NCBI RefSeq assembly: GCF_004345605.1
Contig: NZ_SLVY01000009.1
Location: 124,001 to 188,000 of the forward strand
Origin: Rhodococcus sp. SMB37
GTDB lineage: Bacteria > Actinomycetota > Actinomycetes > Mycobacteriales > Mycobacteriaceae
Length of the DNA: 64,000 bases
Direction of reading: 5' to 3'
Part shown: piece by piece, positions 8,112-19,375 of the stretch
How positions within the stretch are numbered: the first letter of the stretch is position 1
Layout of the letters: every line of letters begins with the position of its first letter
Notes under the pieces: generated by a model
Database searches by the model: none
What the model was told of the DNA's origin: nothing
What the model saw: only the letters and a program-made list of their open reading frames with translations
Made by a program: the position numbers and the translations under genes

Positions 8112-11100
8112 TCAGTGCCCGTTCGTTTCCCCACCGAATACCCGCTCGACAACGGCTCGCGCACGACGCGTGACCCGCAAGTAGTTGTCGAGGAACTCGG
8201 ACGCGTCATCGCTGTGTTCGCCTGCTGCGCTCGCCACGGCCGCGAGCTGCCGACCCGGCCCCGGAAGCTGATCACTCGGCTTTCCCCGCACCAGAACGAG
8301 GGCGTTGCGCGCACGGGTCGCGGTGATCCACGCGTCCCGGAGCAAATCGACGTCGGCCTCGCTGATGAGCTCGGCCGCACCGATCGCGTCGAGCGTCTCG
8401 AGAGTCGACGTATTGCGCAGCGACTCGATCTCGTGCGCGTGCTGGAGTTGCAGCAATTGCACGGTCCATTCGACGTCGGACAGTCCGCCACGACCCAATT
8501 TCGTGTGGGTGGCAGGATCGGCGCCACGCGGAAGCCGTTCGGAGTCCATCCGCGCCTTGATCCGCCGGATTTCCCGCACCGCTTCCTGGGTGACCCCGCC
8601 TTCGGGGTAACGCACGCGGTCGATCATGTGGAGGAACCGGAGCCCCAGGTCGGGGTCGCCCGCGACAGTATGAGCACGCAGCAACGCCTGGACCTCCCAC
8701 GTCTCTGCCCACTGTGTGTAGTAGGCCTCGTAGGATTTGAAGGTGCGCACCAGCGCCCCGCTGCGCCCCTCGGGACGTAGGTCGAGATCGACTTCGAGCG
8801 GTGGGTCGGTGCTCGGAGCCCCCAGGAGTCTACGGACGTGCTCGGCAACGGACACCGCCCATTTCACTGCGACGGTCTCGTCGGCGTCGGGAAGCGGTTC
8901 GCAAACGAACAACACGTCGGCATCCGATCCATAACCGAGTTCGGCGCCACCGAGCCGGCCCATGCCTATCACCGCGATTCGTGCCGGCGCCGGGCCCTTC
9001 TCACGCTCGGATCCCCGGATCACCGCGGCCAGTGCCGCTTCCAGTACCGCCGACCAGACGAACGAGAGCGCTTCGCACACTTCGGGAACCGACAACATCC
9101 CGAGAAGGTCAGCACTCGCGACCCGCGCGAGTTCCGCGCGACGCAGTGAACGGGCCGCAGCGATCGCACGAGACGGATCGTCGTAACGGGACGACGACGT
9201 GACGATCGCCTTCCCCACCTCGGCGGGTTTCGGTTCGAGGAGGCGTGACCCCGTGGAGGCATCAGCGTAGAGCCGGATGACATCGGGTGCCTTGATGAGC
9301 AACTCGGGCACGTACGCCGACGTTCCCAGCACCTTCATCAGGCGTTCCGCGACCGACGGCTCGTCGCGCAGTACCCGCAGGAACCACACCGTGTCGTACA
9401 GCGCGTCGGACAGTCGCCGGTAGGCGAGCAGGCCACCATCCGGATCGACTGTCTCACCGAGAGATTCGAGCAGCTGCGGAAGCAGCAGAGCTTGGATCCT
9501 TGCCTTGCGCGACGCGCCCCCGGACAGCGCGGTGAGATGCTCGAGGGCATGCTCGGGTGCGGTGTAGCCGAGGGCTGCGAGCTGCCGAACAGCGGCGTCG
9601 GGCGACAAACGCACTGCGTCCTTGTCGAGCCTGGTCACCGATTCGAGCAGCGGCCGATAGAACAGCCTCGCATGAAGTCGGCGGATGCGCGCCGAGTTGC
9701 GTTTGATCTCGGATTGGAGGACGCCGAGCGAATCCTTCCGTCCGTCCGGCCGCATGTGCGCCGCGCGTGCGAGCCAACGCAGGTTCTCGCGGTCGTCCGG
9801 AGGCGGGAGGGTATGGGTGCGCTTGAGTCGCTGCAGTTGCAGGCGGTGTTCGAGCAACCGGAGGAATTCGTACGACGCGCGCAGGTTCGCGGCATCGTCA
9901 CGCCCGACGTATCCGCCGTCGGCGAGCGCGGACAGGGCCTCCACGGTGTTGGGAACGCGCAACGATTCGTCGGTACGCCCGTGCACCATCTGCAGCAGTT
10001 GTACGGCAAATTCGACGTCGCGCAGACTGCCTTTTCCGAGTTTGAGTTCCCGTTCCCGCAGATCCGCGGGGACGAGTTCTTCGACCCGTCGGCGCATCGC
10101 CTGCACCTCCGGCACGAAGGCTTCGCGCTCTGAGGCCGTCCACACCAACGGACTCAAGGCTTCGATGTAGCGGCGCCCCAGGTCGAGATCGCCGGTCATC
10201 GGCCTGGCCTTGAGGAGTGCTTGGAACTCCCACGTCTTGGCCCACCGGTTGTAGTAGGCCACATGAGATTCGAGGGTACGCACCAATTCGCCGCGTTTAC
10301 CCTCGGGACGCAGCGCGGCGTCGACTTCGAAGAACGCCGACGTTCCGATCCGCATCATCTCGCCCGCGATACGGCTGGCTCTCGCATCGGCCGGTTCGGC
10401 GACGAAGATCACATCGACATCGCTGACGTAATTGAGTTCGCGCGCACCACATTTGCCCATTGCGATCACCGCGATGTCAGTGGGGCAGGGTCCGTCCGGG
10501 ACGACGGTGGCGAACGCCACCGCGAGCGCCGCGGTCAACGCGGCGTCGGCGAGGTCGGCCAGCCTCTCCCCGACTTCGAGGTACGGCACGACGGGTTCGT
10601 TCTCGACGGTCGCGGCGAGGTCGGCTGCTGCGATGAGCATCAGCTGATCGCGGTAGGCCGTCCGCAACGCCGCAACGGCCTCCGGGCCTGTGATCCCGGC
10701 TCGGTGAATCAGCCGATTGGTGCGCCCTCCGGTCTCCGGAACCGACTCGACGCTGTCGAGCATCCGAACCGTGAACGTGTGTCGGTCGGGTAGTTCGAGA
10801 GATCCCGCGAGCATCCGCCACCGGTCGGGGTGCGCGACGACGTGGTCGCCGAACGCCGCTGACGAGCCGAACAGGGCGAGCAGTCGCCCCCGGAGGCCCT
10901 TGTCGGTTCGCAGCGCCGCGTCGAGTTCGGCCCACCCATCCTCGCCGAGCACGTCGGCGAGGCGGCTCATGGTCCGCAACGCGAGATCGGCGTTGGGAGC
11001 CCGGGACAACGCCCACATCAACTCGATGCTCTCGACGTCCGTCCACCCCAATTGCGCCAGCTCGTCGGCTGCCGTGCGTTCGACGAGTCCGAGCCGGCCG

Positions 11101-11141
11101 GGGCCGGGTACGGCGGAGCGCGCAGACGGCGGCTTCACCAT
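8112..11141 (-). CDS. glnE: bifunctional glutamine synthetase adenylyltransferase/deadenylylase
   Basis: A 1,009-residue two-headed nucleotidyltransferase that adds AMP to, or removes it from, glutamine synthetase in response to nitrogen status. Both halves show the duplicated catalytic signature with two aspartates: [19 protein letters not shown] near residue 233 and [19 protein letters not shown] near residue 730, each followed by the [16 protein letters not shown] loop. Start chosen at the ATG at 11141, six bases below the end of glnA2; the longer in-frame extension lies inside glnA2. The glnA2-glnE order matches mycobacteria. Confidence 0.95.
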   Translation of the reverse strand: MVKPPSARSAVPGPGRLGLVERTAADELAQLGWTDVESIELMWALSRAPNADLALRTMSRLADVLGEDGWAELDAALRTDKGLRGRLLALFGSSAAFGDHVVAHPDRWRMLAGSLELPDRHTFTVRMLDSVESVPETGGRTNRLIHRAGITGPEAVAALRTAYRDQLMLIAAADLAATVENEPVVPYLEVGERLADLADAALTAALAVAFATVVPDGPCPTDIAVIAMGKCGARELNYVSDVDVIFVAEPADARASRIAGEMMRIGTSAFFEVDAALRPEGKRGELVRTLESHVAYYNRWAKTWEFQALLKARPMTGDLDLGRRYIEALSPLVWTASEREAFVPEVQAMRRRVEELVPADLRERELKLGKGSLRDVEFAVQLLQMVHGRTDESLRVPNTVEALSALADGGYVGRDDAANLRASYEFLRLLEHRLQLQRLKRTHTLPPPDDRENLRWLARAAHMRPDGRKDSLGVLQSEIKRNSARIRRLHARLFYRPLLESVTRLDKDAVRLSPDAAVRQLAALGYTAPEHALEHLTALSGGASRKARIQALLLPQLLESLGETVDPDGGLLAYRRLSDALYDTVWFLRVLRDEPSVAERLMKVLGTSAYVPELLIKAPDVIRLYADASTGSRLLEPKPAEVGKAIVTSSSRYDDPSRAIAAARSLRRAELARVASADLLGMLSVPEVCEALSFVWSAVLEAALAAVIRGSEREKGPAPARIAVIGMGRLGGAELGYGSDADVLFVCEPLPDADETVAVKWAVSVAEHVRRLLGAPSTDPPLEVDLDLRPEGRSGALVRTFKSYEAYYTQWAETWEVQALLRAHTVAGDPDLGLRFLHMIDRVRYPEGGVTQEAVREIRRIKARMDSERLPRGADPATHTKLGRGGLSDVEWTVQLLQLQHAHEIESLRNTSTLETLDAIGAAELISEADVDLLRDAWITATRARNALVLVRGKPSDQLPGPGRQLAAVASAAGEHSDDASEFLDNYLRVTRRARAVVERVFGGETNGH

Positions 11142-11146
11142 GGCGT

Positions 11147-12502
11147 CTACAGCCCCAGGTACTGCTCGAGCTCGAACGGGGTCACCTGGCTCCGGTAGTT
11201 CTCCCATTCCCGCCACTTGTTGCGCAGGAAGTAGTCGAACACATGCTCGCCCAGAGTTTCGGCTACCAGTTCCGAATTCTCCATCTCACGCAACGCTATG
11301 TCGAGGTCGGTGGGCAGCTCCTTGTACCCCATCGCCCGGCGTTCGGCGGCCGTCAGTGACCACACGTCGTCCTCGGCCTCGGGCGCGAGGGTGTAGCCCT
11401 TCTCGATGCCACGCAGACCGGCCGCGACGAGCACCGCGAAGGCAAGGTACGGATTGCAGGCAGAATCCGGGGTCCGGATCTCGACTCGGCGCGACGACGC
11501 CTTGTTAGGGGTGTACATCGGAACGCGGACGAGCGCCGACCGGTTGGACGGACCCCAGCACGCTGCGGTGGGGGCCTCGCCGCCGTGCACGATGCGCTTG
11601 TAGGAGTTGACCCACTGATTGGTCACCGCGCTGATCTCCGGGGCATGCTCGAGAATGCCGGCGATGAAGGCCTTGCCCGTAGCCGAGAGCTGCAACGGAT
11701 CGTCCGGATCGTGGAAGGCGTTGGTCTCGCCTTCGAACAGCGACATGTGGGTGTGCATCGCCGATCCCGCGTACTGCTGGAAGGGCTTGGGCATGAATGT
11801 CGCCCGCACGCCCTCCGCCATCGCGATCTCCTTGACCACATAGCGGAAGGTCATCACGTTGTCGGCCATCGACAACGCGTCGGCGTACCTCAGGTCGATC
11901 TCCTGCTGTCCGGGCGCGGTCTCGTGATGGCTGAACTCGACGGAGATTCCCATCGATTCGAGTGCATCGATGGCGTGGCGACGGAAGTGCGGCGCCGAAC
12001 GGTGGACCGACTGGTCGAAGTAGCCCCCGTCGTCGGCCGGAACCGGCGGTGCGCCGGGTTCGCCGTTCTCGACGAGGAAGAACTCGATCTCGGGGTGCAC
12101 GTAGCAGCTGAAGCCCAGATCGCTCGCCTTGTTGAGCTGGCGACGCAGCACGTGCCGCGGGTCGGCCCAGCTCGGGGTACCGCCCGGCATGGTGATGTCG
12201 CAGAACATCCGCGCCGAATACTGGTGTCCGCGGTCATCGGTCCAGGGCAGCACCTGGAAGGTCGTGGCATCGGGGCGCGCGACCATGTCGGCCTCGGAGA
12301 TGCGGGAGAAGCCCTCGATGGCCGAACCGTCGAAGCCGATGCCCTCTTCGAAGGCACCCTCGAGTTCGGCAGGGGCGATCGCCACGGATTTGAGAGTCCC
12401 GACAACGTCGGTGAACCACAGGCGCACGAACCGAATGTCGCGCTCTTCGAGGGTGCGGAGCACGAACTCCTTCTGGCGATCCATATCGGCGAGCGTAGGC
12501 AT
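11147..12502 (-). CDS. glnA2: type I glutamine synthetase (GlnA2-like)
   Basis: A 451-residue GS-I enzyme (ATP-dependent Glu + NH3 to Gln). Visible motifs: beta-grasp [13 protein letters not shown], metal and ATP residues around PEIEFFL and [22 protein letters not shown], glutamate-binding NSYKRI, and [20 protein letters not shown]. Near residues 375-400, the usual GS-I-beta adenylylation loop (NLYDLP) is replaced by [16 protein letters not shown], so the target Tyr seems absent although glnE is the next gene. Ortholog by position and sequence of mycobacterial glnA2, which is involved in Gln or D-Gln/polyamine-linked metabolism in some species. Confidence 0.93.
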   Translation of the reverse strand: MPTLADMDRQKEFVLRTLEERDIRFVRLWFTDVVGTLKSVAIAPAELEGAFEEGIGFDGSAIEGFSRISEADMVARPDATTFQVLPWTDDRGHQYSARMFCDITMPGGTPSWADPRHVLRRQLNKASDLGFSCYVHPEIEFFLVENGEPGAPPVPADDGGYFDQSVHRSAPHFRRHAIDALESMGISVEFSHHETAPGQQEIDLRYADALSMADNVMTFRYVVKEIAMAEGVRATFMPKPFQQYAGSAMHTHMSLFEGETNAFHDPDDPLQLSATGKAFIAGILEHAPEISAVTNQWVNSYKRIVHGGEAPTAACWGPSNRSALVRVPMYTPNKASSRRVEIRTPDSACNPYLAFAVLVAAGLRGIEKGYTLAPEAEDDVWSLTAAERRAMGYKELPTDLDIALREMENSELVAETLGEHVFDYFLRNKWREWENYRSQVTPFELEQYLGL

Positions 12503-12568
12503 GATCCGTTAATTCCGTGTTACATCGGCCGTTCCCGTTCGTGGCGTGTCGGTCACACCGGCGCCGGG

Positions 12569-14119
12569 TCAGCAGTGAGGGTCGGTCTCGGGCACCTCGA
12601 CATCGATGAAATACCTGGTCACAACGTCGTCGACACAGGGGATCCCGTCCAGCACCACGGTGTGCTGGTTTCCGTCGAAGCTCACCAGCGCACCCCCGAG
12701 CTGACGCGCCAGATCCACCCCGGCCTGGTACGGCGTGGCGGGATCACCGGTTGTCGAGACCACGAGTACCGGAGCGAGCCCCGGCACGTCGGGGGTGTGC
12801 GGTTCCCCGGTCGCCGGAACGGGCCAGAATGCGCACACGTCGAGGGGAGCCTCCCCGGTTCCGCGTCCGTCGTCGAGGAAGGGGGCCGTCTGCCGGAAAC
12901 GCATGTCGAGTTCACCGGCCTCGGCGCGTTCGGTGACCGGCTGGTCGTCGACGCATCGGACGGCATTGAACGCGTCGTTGATGTTGCTGTAGGTGCCGTC
13001 GTCCTCGCGGCCCTCGTACAGGTCGGCGAGTCGGAGCAGTGTGTCGCCGTTACCGTCGGCGAGGGAGCTCAGCCCACCTCGCAGCGACCCCCAGAATGCC
13101 GACGAGTACAGACCCTGTTGCACTCCGGTGATCGCGTCGCGGTAGCTCAGGCCGCGCGGATCAGTGGTGCCGGCGGGCTCCGCGATCAGCGGATCGACGA
13201 TCTGATGGAACCGGGCCGACGCCTGCGCAGGGTCGTTACCCAGCGCGCAGTCGCTGCGAACGGCGCAGTCGGCAGCGAACTCGTCGAACGCCTTCTGGAA
13301 TCCTTCGGCCTGAAGCACGATCTCCTCGACCGGGTCCTGCTCGGGATCGATAGCGCCGTCGAGGACCATCGCGCGGACGCGATCCGGGAAGGTTTCCGCA
13401 TAGACGGTGCCGAGTCTGGTTCCGTACGAGTATCCGAGGAAATTCAGAGAGTCGTCTCCGAGCACACCCCGGATGACATCCATGTCCCGTACCACGTCCG
13501 CCGTACCGACATGCGCGAGCAGATCCTCGCCGGTGCGTTCGGCGCACAGCTGCGCGTACTCGCGGTTGCGTTTCTCGGACGCCTCGATTCCTTCGGGACT
13601 GCGATCTCCGTCGTCGACAGCGCGATCGGCATCGGTCTCGGCGGCGGTCAGGCAGCGGACCTGTGGATCGGAGGAACCGATGCCTCGCGGATCGAATCCC
13701 ACGATGTCGAACTGTCCGGCCAGCTCGGTGCCTGCCGCAGCGAGCACGGTGGACAACCCCGATGCGCCGGGTCCGCCGGGGTTGACCAGGATCGATCCGA
13801 TCCGCTCGTCGTCGGCCTCGATCCGCGACATCGCGAGGGTCGCCGTCGGCCCGTCCGGGTCGTCGTAGTCCAGCGGCACCGAGATCCGACCGCACTGTGC
13901 ACCACTCCGAGCCAGAATCGGGCCGTCGACGCCGAAGCCGCCGCAGTCGCCCCACTCGACGCCCTGTCGATAGAACTGCGCCAGCTCCTCCGGCACCGCA
14001 ACGGTGGACGGCGCTCGCTCGTCGGTGGCGGTGCCGGCGCATCCCGCCAGCACCAGAGCGCCCACAGCGGCGAGGACAGCGGACAGACGACGGGAGCGCA
14101 CACGCGTGGAAACCGGCAC
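12569..14119 (-). CDS. alpha/beta-hydrolase lipoprotein, Hip1/CaeA-like
   Basis: A 516-residue exported serine hydrolase. A GTG start at 14119 gives a lipoprotein signal peptide ending in lipobox VLAGC. The catalytic triad is visible: nucleophile in GYSYGTRLG, Asp in TTGDPATP and His in GNQHTVVL; the oxyanion segment is NPGGPGASG. C-terminal TAP-like region present. It matches the mycobacterial Hip1 (CaeA, Rv2223c/Rv2224c) cell-envelope protease/esterase in sequence and location (next to glnA2, divergent from panB). Only one copy is seen here, whereas M. tuberculosis has two. Upstream in-frame codons run antisense to panB and are not part of the gene. Confidence 0.9.
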   Translation of the reverse strand: MPVSTRVRSRRLSAVLAAVGALVLAGCAGTATDERAPSTVAVPEELAQFYRQGVEWGDCGGFGVDGPILARSGAQCGRISVPLDYDDPDGPTATLAMSRIEADDERIGSILVNPGGPGASGLSTVLAAAGTELAGQFDIVGFDPRGIGSSDPQVRCLTAAETDADRAVDDGDRSPEGIEASEKRNREYAQLCAERTGEDLLAHVGTADVVRDMDVIRGVLGDDSLNFLGYSYGTRLGTVYAETFPDRVRAMVLDGAIDPEQDPVEEIVLQAEGFQKAFDEFAADCAVRSDCALGNDPAQASARFHQIVDPLIAEPAGTTDPRGLSYRDAITGVQQGLYSSAFWGSLRGGLSSLADGNGDTLLRLADLYEGREDDGTYSNINDAFNAVRCVDDQPVTERAEAGELDMRFRQTAPFLDDGRGTGEAPLDVCAFWPVPATGEPHTPDVPGLAPVLVVSTTGDPATPYQAGVDLARQLGGALVSFDGNQHTVVLDGIPCVDDVVTRYFIDVEVPETDPHC

Positions 14120-14290
14120 CCGTGGATCGTGCCATGTCCACCACTCCGTCTCGATGTGTGACCGCACAGCGTTCGTATGTGACCAACCCCACCGCCCCGG
14201 GGCCTTAGCGGCAGCCGAGCCCGGTGGCACACTGAGACTGTCATCACCCGCCCGGGGACCCTCAGAAGGGCCTCGAGGAAGAAAGAGACA

Positions 14291-15145
14291 ATGATGTCGG
14301 AAAATGTGACGTCCGTGTACGGTGGCGGCTCCGCCCCGGCCAACACCCCCCAGCGCAAGACGCGAGTCCACCATCTGCAGGCAATGAAGGCCGAAGGCGC
14401 CCGCTGGGCAGAGCTGACCGCGTACGACTACTCCACCGCACGCATCTTCGAAGAGGCCGGGATTCCGGTGCTCCTGGTCGGCGACTCGGCCGCCAACGTC
14501 GTCTACGGCTACGACACCACGGTGCCGGTGACCGTCGACGAACTGCTCCCGCTGGTCCGCGGCGTCGTACGCGGTGCTCCGCACGCTCTCGTGATCGCCG
14601 ATCTGCCCTTCGGCACCTACGAGGCGTCCCCCGAGCAAGCCCTCGCCACGGCCATCCGGTTCATGAAGGAAGGCGGCGCACACGCCGTGAAACTCGAGGG
14701 CGGCGAGCGCATCGCACCTCAAATCGCCGCACTCACCGCAGCCGGTATCCCCGTACAGGCCCACATCGGCTTCACTCCGCAATCCGTCAACACCCTCGGC
14801 GGATTCCGGGTGCAGGGACGCGGCGACGGCGCCGAGCAACTCATCGCCGACGCCATCGCAGTCCAGGAAGCCGGAGCATTCTCCGTCGTGATGGAGATGG
14901 TTCCCGCCGAACTCGCCGGCCAGGTCACCCGCAAGCTGACCATTCCCACCGTCGGCATCGGCGCCGGCAACGAATGCGACGCGCAGGTCCTCGTCTGGCA
15001 GGACATGGCCGGGTACACGAACGGCAAGACCGCAAAGTTCGTCAAGAAATTCGGGTCTGTCGGCGACGAGTTGCGTAATGCCGCAGCGCAGTACGCATCG
15101 GAGGTGGCCGGCGGGAGCTTCCCCGGCCCGGAACATTCCTTCTGA
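14291..15145 (+). CDS. panB: 3-methyl-2-oxobutanoate hydroxymethyltransferase
   Basis: A 284-residue TIM-barrel enzyme making ketopantoate from 2-ketoisovalerate and methylenetetrahydrofolate, the first committed step to pantothenate and CoA. Diagnostic stretches: [35 protein letters not shown] (Mg-binding Asp), [24 protein letters not shown] and [10 protein letters not shown]. Two adjacent ATG codons begin the frame (14291, 14294), preceded by a purine-rich AGGAAGAAAGAG. Monocistronic, divergent from the Hip1-like gene, as in mycobacteria. Confidence 0.96.
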   Translation: MMSENVTSVYGGGSAPANTPQRKTRVHHLQAMKAEGARWAELTAYDYSTARIFEEAGIPVLLVGDSAANVVYGYDTTVPVTVDELLPLVRGVVRGAPHALVIADLPFGTYEASPEQALATAIRFMKEGGAHAVKLEGGERIAPQIAALTAAGIPVQAHIGFTPQSVNTLGGFRVQGRGDGAEQLIADAIAVQEAGAFSVVMEMVPAELAGQVTRKLTIPTVGIGAGNECDAQVLVWQDMAGYTNGKTAKFVKKFGSVGDELRNAAAQYASEVAGGSFPGPEHSF

Positions 15146-15198
15146 GACCACTCGTCCGACACAAGCGCTGACGACCCCGCGAGGGTAAATTGCGGGTA

Positions 15199-17937
15199 AT
15201 GAGTACGCCGTGGCACGCGCTCGAGTCGGGTGAGACCCTCACTCGACTCGACGCATCCGCCGCGGGTCTCGATTCGGCCGAGGCCGCTCGCCGACTCGCA
15301 GAGCACGGCCCGAACAGTCTCCCCACCCCCCGCTCGGACCGCTGGTGGTGGCGTCTGCTGCGCCAGTTCCACAATGTCCTGTTGTACGTGATGATGGGCG
15401 CGGCCATCGTCACGTCGTTTCTCGAACATTGGATCGACACCGCCGTCCTGCTCGGCGCCGTCGTCGTCAATGCGCTGATCGGCTTCATCCAGGAAGGTCG
15501 AGCAGAATCGGCGCTCGACTCGATCCGATCGATGCTCGCACCACACACACGGGTTCGCCGGGACGGCAGGATCGTCGACATCGCGGCGGTGGATCTCGTA
15601 CCCGGCGATGTGGTCCGGCTCGTGTCCGGCGACCGGGTCCCCGCAGATCTGCGTCTGATCCGCGCCCGTGATCTCCGCATCGACGAGGCCGCACTGACCG
15701 GCGAATCCCTCCCCGTGGAGAAGTCGACCTCGCCCGTCGACGAAGACAGCGAACTCGGTGACCGCCGCTCCTCCTGCTATGCCGGGACGGTCGCGGTGTT
15801 CGGTCAGGGCGACGGGGTGGTCGTCGCCACCGGCACCGACACCGAACTCGGCCGCATCAACGCGCTGCTGACAGGCATCGACACCACCACCACACCTCTG
15901 CTGCGTCAGATCGCAGGTTTCGGCCGCTGGCTCGCGGCAGTGATCCTGGTCGCTGCGGCCGCCACGTACGCCTTCGGGGTGGTCGTACGTGGCGAGACCC
16001 CGGCCGAGATGTTCACGATGGCCGTGGCACTGGCGGCCTCCGCAATTCCCGAGGGACTACCCGCGGTCATGACGGTGACGCTCTCTCTCGGCGTCCAACG
16101 CATGGCGCAACGCCACGCCGTCGTGCGCAGGCTCCCGGCTGTCGAGACGCTCGGTTCCGTCACGGTGATCTGTTCCGACAAGACGGGCACCCTCACCCGC
16201 AACGAGATGACCGTCCAGAAGGTCGTGGGCGCCCGCCGCACGATCGATGTGGGTGGAGTCGGCTATGCGCCCGTCGGCACCTTGACCACCGGGGATGGAA
16301 CCACCGTCACCAGAGAGTCTTCCGCTGCGCTGGATCTCGCCATCCGGACCGGGGTGCTGTGCAACGACTCGAAGGTGTTCGAGGCCGACGGGTCGTGGGA
16401 GATCGACGGTGATCCCACCGAGGCCGCGTTGCTGGTCCTCGGCAGGAAAGCAGGCCTGCGCGCGGACGCAGCCACCGCCGCGTGGCCGCGTCTCGATGTC
16501 GTCCCGTTCGAGTCCGAACACCGGTTCATGGCAACCCTCCACCGTCACGACGACGGACGACGCGAACGGATCCTTCTCAAAGGCGCCCCCGAAAGTGTGC
16601 TCTCTGCATGCACACACCAACTCGACGACAGAAACGACCGACACCCCGTCGAGATCGCATACTGGGATCGTCGCGCCAGGGAGGTTGCCGCACAGGGATT
16701 GCGGTTGCTGGCGCTGGCGTACCGCGACCGCGAGCCCGCGACAGGAACACTCGAATTCGAGGACGCGCACCAGGGCTTCACCTTTCTTGCGCTCGTCGGC
16801 ATCATCGACCCGCCCCGCGAGGAGGCCGTCGTCGCAGTGCGCGAATGCCATCGCGCCGGGATCGAGGTCAAGATGGTCACCGGCGACCACGCCGATACGG
16901 CCGGAGAGATCGGCGCTCAGATGGGCCTGGGCGTCGGTAGGGCACCAGTGACAGGCGCTCAGATCGAGACCCTCGACGACACGGCATTGCGCCACGTCGT
17001 CGCCGAGACCGACGTATTTGCACGCGCGAGCCCCGAACACAAGTTGCGTCTGGTCCGCGCCCTGCAGGACAACGGCGAGGTCGTGGCCATGACCGGCGAC
17101 GGAGTCAACGATGCTCCCGCTCTCACTCGCGCCGACGTCGGTGTCGCAATGGGTGAGGGCGGCACCGAGGCGGCCAAGGAATCGGCCGACATGGTGCTCG
17201 CGGACGACAACTTCGCCAGCATCGCAGCCGCCGTGCACGAGGGCCGCGGGGTCTACGACAACATCAAGAAGTTCGTGTTGTTCATGCTGCCCACCAACGG
17301 CGGCGAAGCACTCGTGGTCATCGCTGCCATCGTGTTCCAGCTGACCCTTCCGATGACTCCCGCCCAGGTGCTGTGGATCAACCTCGCCACCGTGAGCACC
17401 CTCGGTCTCGCATTGGCTTTCGAACCCACCGAGAAGACAGTGATGCAGCGTGCGCCTCGTCCACCGGGACAGTCGCTGATGACCCCGTTCTTCGTGTGGC
17501 GGGTGGCGATGGTGTCTGCGCTGATGATGACCGGCTCCCTCGGGTTGTTCCTGTGGGAGCTCGAATCCGGTACCTCGGTCGAGGTCGCCCGCACCGTCGC
17601 GGTCAACGCGATCGTCGTCGCCGAAATGTTCTACCTGTTCAACAGCCGCCGCATCTACAACTCCGTACTGGACCGCGAAGGAATGCTCGGAAGCCCCTAC
17701 GTCCTCGGCGCCGTCGCGGTGTGTGCACTGCTGCAGTTGCTCTTCACGTACGCGCCGTTCATGCAGGCGGTTTTCGGTTCGGCGGCACTGACTCTCGCCG
17801 ACTGGGGCAAAGTACTCGGCGCGGGTCTGCTGGTGTTCGTGGTTGCGGAATTGGAGAAATGGGTGGTTCGCCACGTCCGCCGCTCACGGATGCACGAGCG
17901 GTCATCGGCGTCTGCACTGTCACGATCGGCGTCATAG
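15199..17937 (+). CDS. P-type cation-transporting ATPase (P2 type)
   Basis: A 912-residue membrane ATPase. It has the N-terminal cation_ATPase_N segment, the A-domain TGESLPVEKS, phosphorylation motif SDKTGTLTRNEMTV (Asp near residue 329), nucleotide-binding KGAPESVL, hinge TGDGVNDAPAL and a C-terminal six-helix membrane domain. Overall like Ca2+/Mg2+ or monovalent-cation P2 ATPases, and I cannot settle the ion. Start uncertain: the ATG at 15199 has GAGGG 13 bases upstream, while a TTG at 15190 has it at 4 bases. Convergent with the CBS-domain gene, overlapping its end by six bases. Confidence 0.9.
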   Translation: MSTPWHALESGETLTRLDASAAGLDSAEAARRLAEHGPNSLPTPRSDRWWWRLLRQFHNVLLYVMMGAAIVTSFLEHWIDTAVLLGAVVVNALIGFIQEGRAESALDSIRSMLAPHTRVRRDGRIVDIAAVDLVPGDVVRLVSGDRVPADLRLIRARDLRIDEAALTGESLPVEKSTSPVDEDSELGDRRSSCYAGTVAVFGQGDGVVVATGTDTELGRINALLTGIDTTTTPLLRQIAGFGRWLAAVILVAAAATYAFGVVVRGETPAEMFTMAVALAASAIPEGLPAVMTVTLSLGVQRMAQRHAVVRRLPAVETLGSVTVICSDKTGTLTRNEMTVQKVVGARRTIDVGGVGYAPVGTLTTGDGTTVTRESSAALDLAIRTGVLCNDSKVFEADGSWEIDGDPTEAALLVLGRKAGLRADAATAAWPRLDVVPFESEHRFMATLHRHDDGRRERILLKGAPESVLSACTHQLDDRNDRHPVEIAYWDRRAREVAAQGLRLLALAYRDREPATGTLEFEDAHQGFTFLALVGIIDPPREEAVVAVRECHRAGIEVKMVTGDHADTAGEIGAQMGLGVGRAPVTGAQIETLDDTALRHVVAETDVFARASPEHKLRLVRALQDNGEVVAMTGDGVNDAPALTRADVGVAMGEGGTEAAKESADMVLADDNFASIAAAVHEGRGVYDNIKKFVLFMLPTNGGEALVVIAAIVFQLTLPMTPAQVLWINLATVSTLGLALAFEPTEKTVMQRAPRPPGQSLMTPFFVWRVAMVSALMMTGSLGLFLWELESGTSVEVARTVAVNAIVVAEMFYLFNSRRIYNSVLDREGMLGSPYVLGAVAVCALLQLLFTYAPFMQAVFGSAALTLADWGKVLGAGLLVFVVAELEKWVVRHVRRSRMHERSSASALSRSAS

Positions 17938-19206
17938 GTCGTTGTTCTTCTCGTCGTCGACCGTGACCAGCCGAACACTCGCGACCCGGCGGCCGTCCAG
18001 CGCATCGACGATCAGCCGATAGCGGCCGACGACGACGCTGTCTCCCACGACCGGGAGATGTTGTAGTCGCTCCTGCACGAACCCCGCCACCGTCTCGTAG
18101 TCTCCGTCTGGCAGTACGACCCCGGTCTCCGCCGAGAAGTCCTCGACGATCATCAAACCGTCGACGCACCCCGCATCCGAGTCCGACTCCCTCCTCGGAT
18201 TCCGATCGCCGATCTCACCGATGATCTCCTCGACGATGTCTTCGAGGGTGACGATCCCGGCCGTACCGCCGTACTCGTCGACGACGACCGCAAACTGCTC
18301 GTCGCCGAGCCGCAGATCGTGCAGCACCGTCAACGCAGGGATGGTCATCGGCAGGTGCAACACTTCGCGGCACACGTCACGGACCGTCGCGTCGGGATCG
18401 GCGAGAATCAGATCGCGGACGTGGACGACCCCGACGACGTCGTCGAGTGATCGTCCCGTCACCGGATATCTGATGTGCCCACCGTGGAGTGCGTCGTCAC
18501 GCGCGTCGACAATCCGAGCCGACGCCTCGAGAAAATGCACCTCAGTACGCGGCAACATCACCTCGGCCAGCGACCGTTCCACCGCGTCGAACACCTCCGA
18601 CAACAGCATCCGCTCGTGCTCCGGAATCGCCGTCTGGTGGACCATGTCCCGAAGATCGTCATGGGTGACCTCCTCGCCTCGCGCGGCAGGGTCTCCGCCG
18701 AGGGCCCGCACCACCAGATCCGTGGACGCGGACAACAACCGGATCACCGGGCGCATCACGAACGCGAACTTGTCGAGGACGGGCCCGGTCAGGAGAGCCA
18801 CACTCGTGGCGCGCTGGAGGGCGATCCGCTTGGGCACGAGTTCACCGAGCACCAGCGACAGGTATGAGATCACGAGCGTGGTGAGGACGAGCGCGATCGC
18901 CGAGGCCGCACCGTTCGGCAGCCCCCAACCGTTGAGTATCGGCTCCAGTCCAGGTGCGATCGCCGAAGCACCGTATGCCGCGGAGAAGAAACCTGCGACG
19001 GTGACACCGATCTGGACGGCCGACATGTATCGGTTCGGATCCCGCGCAAGCGCGCCGACCCGGGCGGCCCGGCCACCTCGCCGTTCGAGCGCCCGGATCC
19101 GGCCTGCGTTGAGTGACACCAACGCGATCTCGGTTGCGGCGAACACTCCGCCCAGCAGGATGAACGTGAGGACGAGTGCGGAATTGCCGAGAACGGACGC
19201 GGTCAT
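17932..19206 (-). CDS. hemolysin C/CNNM-family protein with CBS domains
   Basis: A 424-residue membrane protein: an N-terminal DUF21/CNNM transmembrane region (about residues 1-180, four hydrophobic helices), two CBS domains (about 205-330, with YPVTGRSLDDVVGVVHVRDL and DEYGGTAGIVTLEDIVEEIIGEI) and a C-terminal CorC/HlyC (FAD-binding-like) domain. Family members are linked to Mg2+/Co2+ efflux or regulation. Its 3' end overlaps that of the P-type ATPase by six bases, so the two transcripts collide. The ATG at 19206 is the natural start. Confidence 0.88.
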   Translation of the reverse strand: MTASVLGNSALVLTFILLGGVFAATEIALVSLNAGRIRALERRGGRAARVGALARDPNRYMSAVQIGVTVAGFFSAAYGASAIAPGLEPILNGWGLPNGAASAIALVLTTLVISYLSLVLGELVPKRIALQRATSVALLTGPVLDKFAFVMRPVIRLLSASTDLVVRALGGDPAARGEEVTHDDLRDMVHQTAIPEHERMLLSEVFDAVERSLAEVMLPRTEVHFLEASARIVDARDDALHGGHIRYPVTGRSLDDVVGVVHVRDLILADPDATVRDVCREVLHLPMTIPALTVLHDLRLGDEQFAVVVDEYGGTAGIVTLEDIVEEIIGEIGDRNPRRESDSDAGCVDGLMIVEDFSAETGVVLPDGDYETVAGFVQERLQHLPVVGDSVVVGRYRLIVDALDGRRVASVRLVTVDDEKNNDL

Positions 19207-19375
19207 GTGCCGATTCCGTCCGGTCTGCGTAGCAGTGCGAAATCGGCCATGTCACCTGACTCCTCGACGGTCGGACACGATGGACCCAGCTTAGAAGGGC
19301 GCTCATCGGCGTTTCAGGATTCGATGGCACACTCGACGGCGACCACGACCACCGAACCGTGAGGTGCGCTCCCCC

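Noticed and set aside
11585-14161. 858-codon plus-strand frame across glnA2 and the Hip1-like gene
   Set aside because: Antisense to two well-supported enzymes; no motif or ribosome site. GC-bias shadow.
14120-15151. N-terminal extension of the Hip1-like frame to 860 codons
   Set aside because: The extra part is antisense to panB, and the lipoprotein signal peptide only makes sense from the GTG near 14119.
16057-17874. 605-codon minus-strand frame under the P-type ATPase
   Set aside because: Antisense shadow of a gene with all catalytic motifs on the plus strand.
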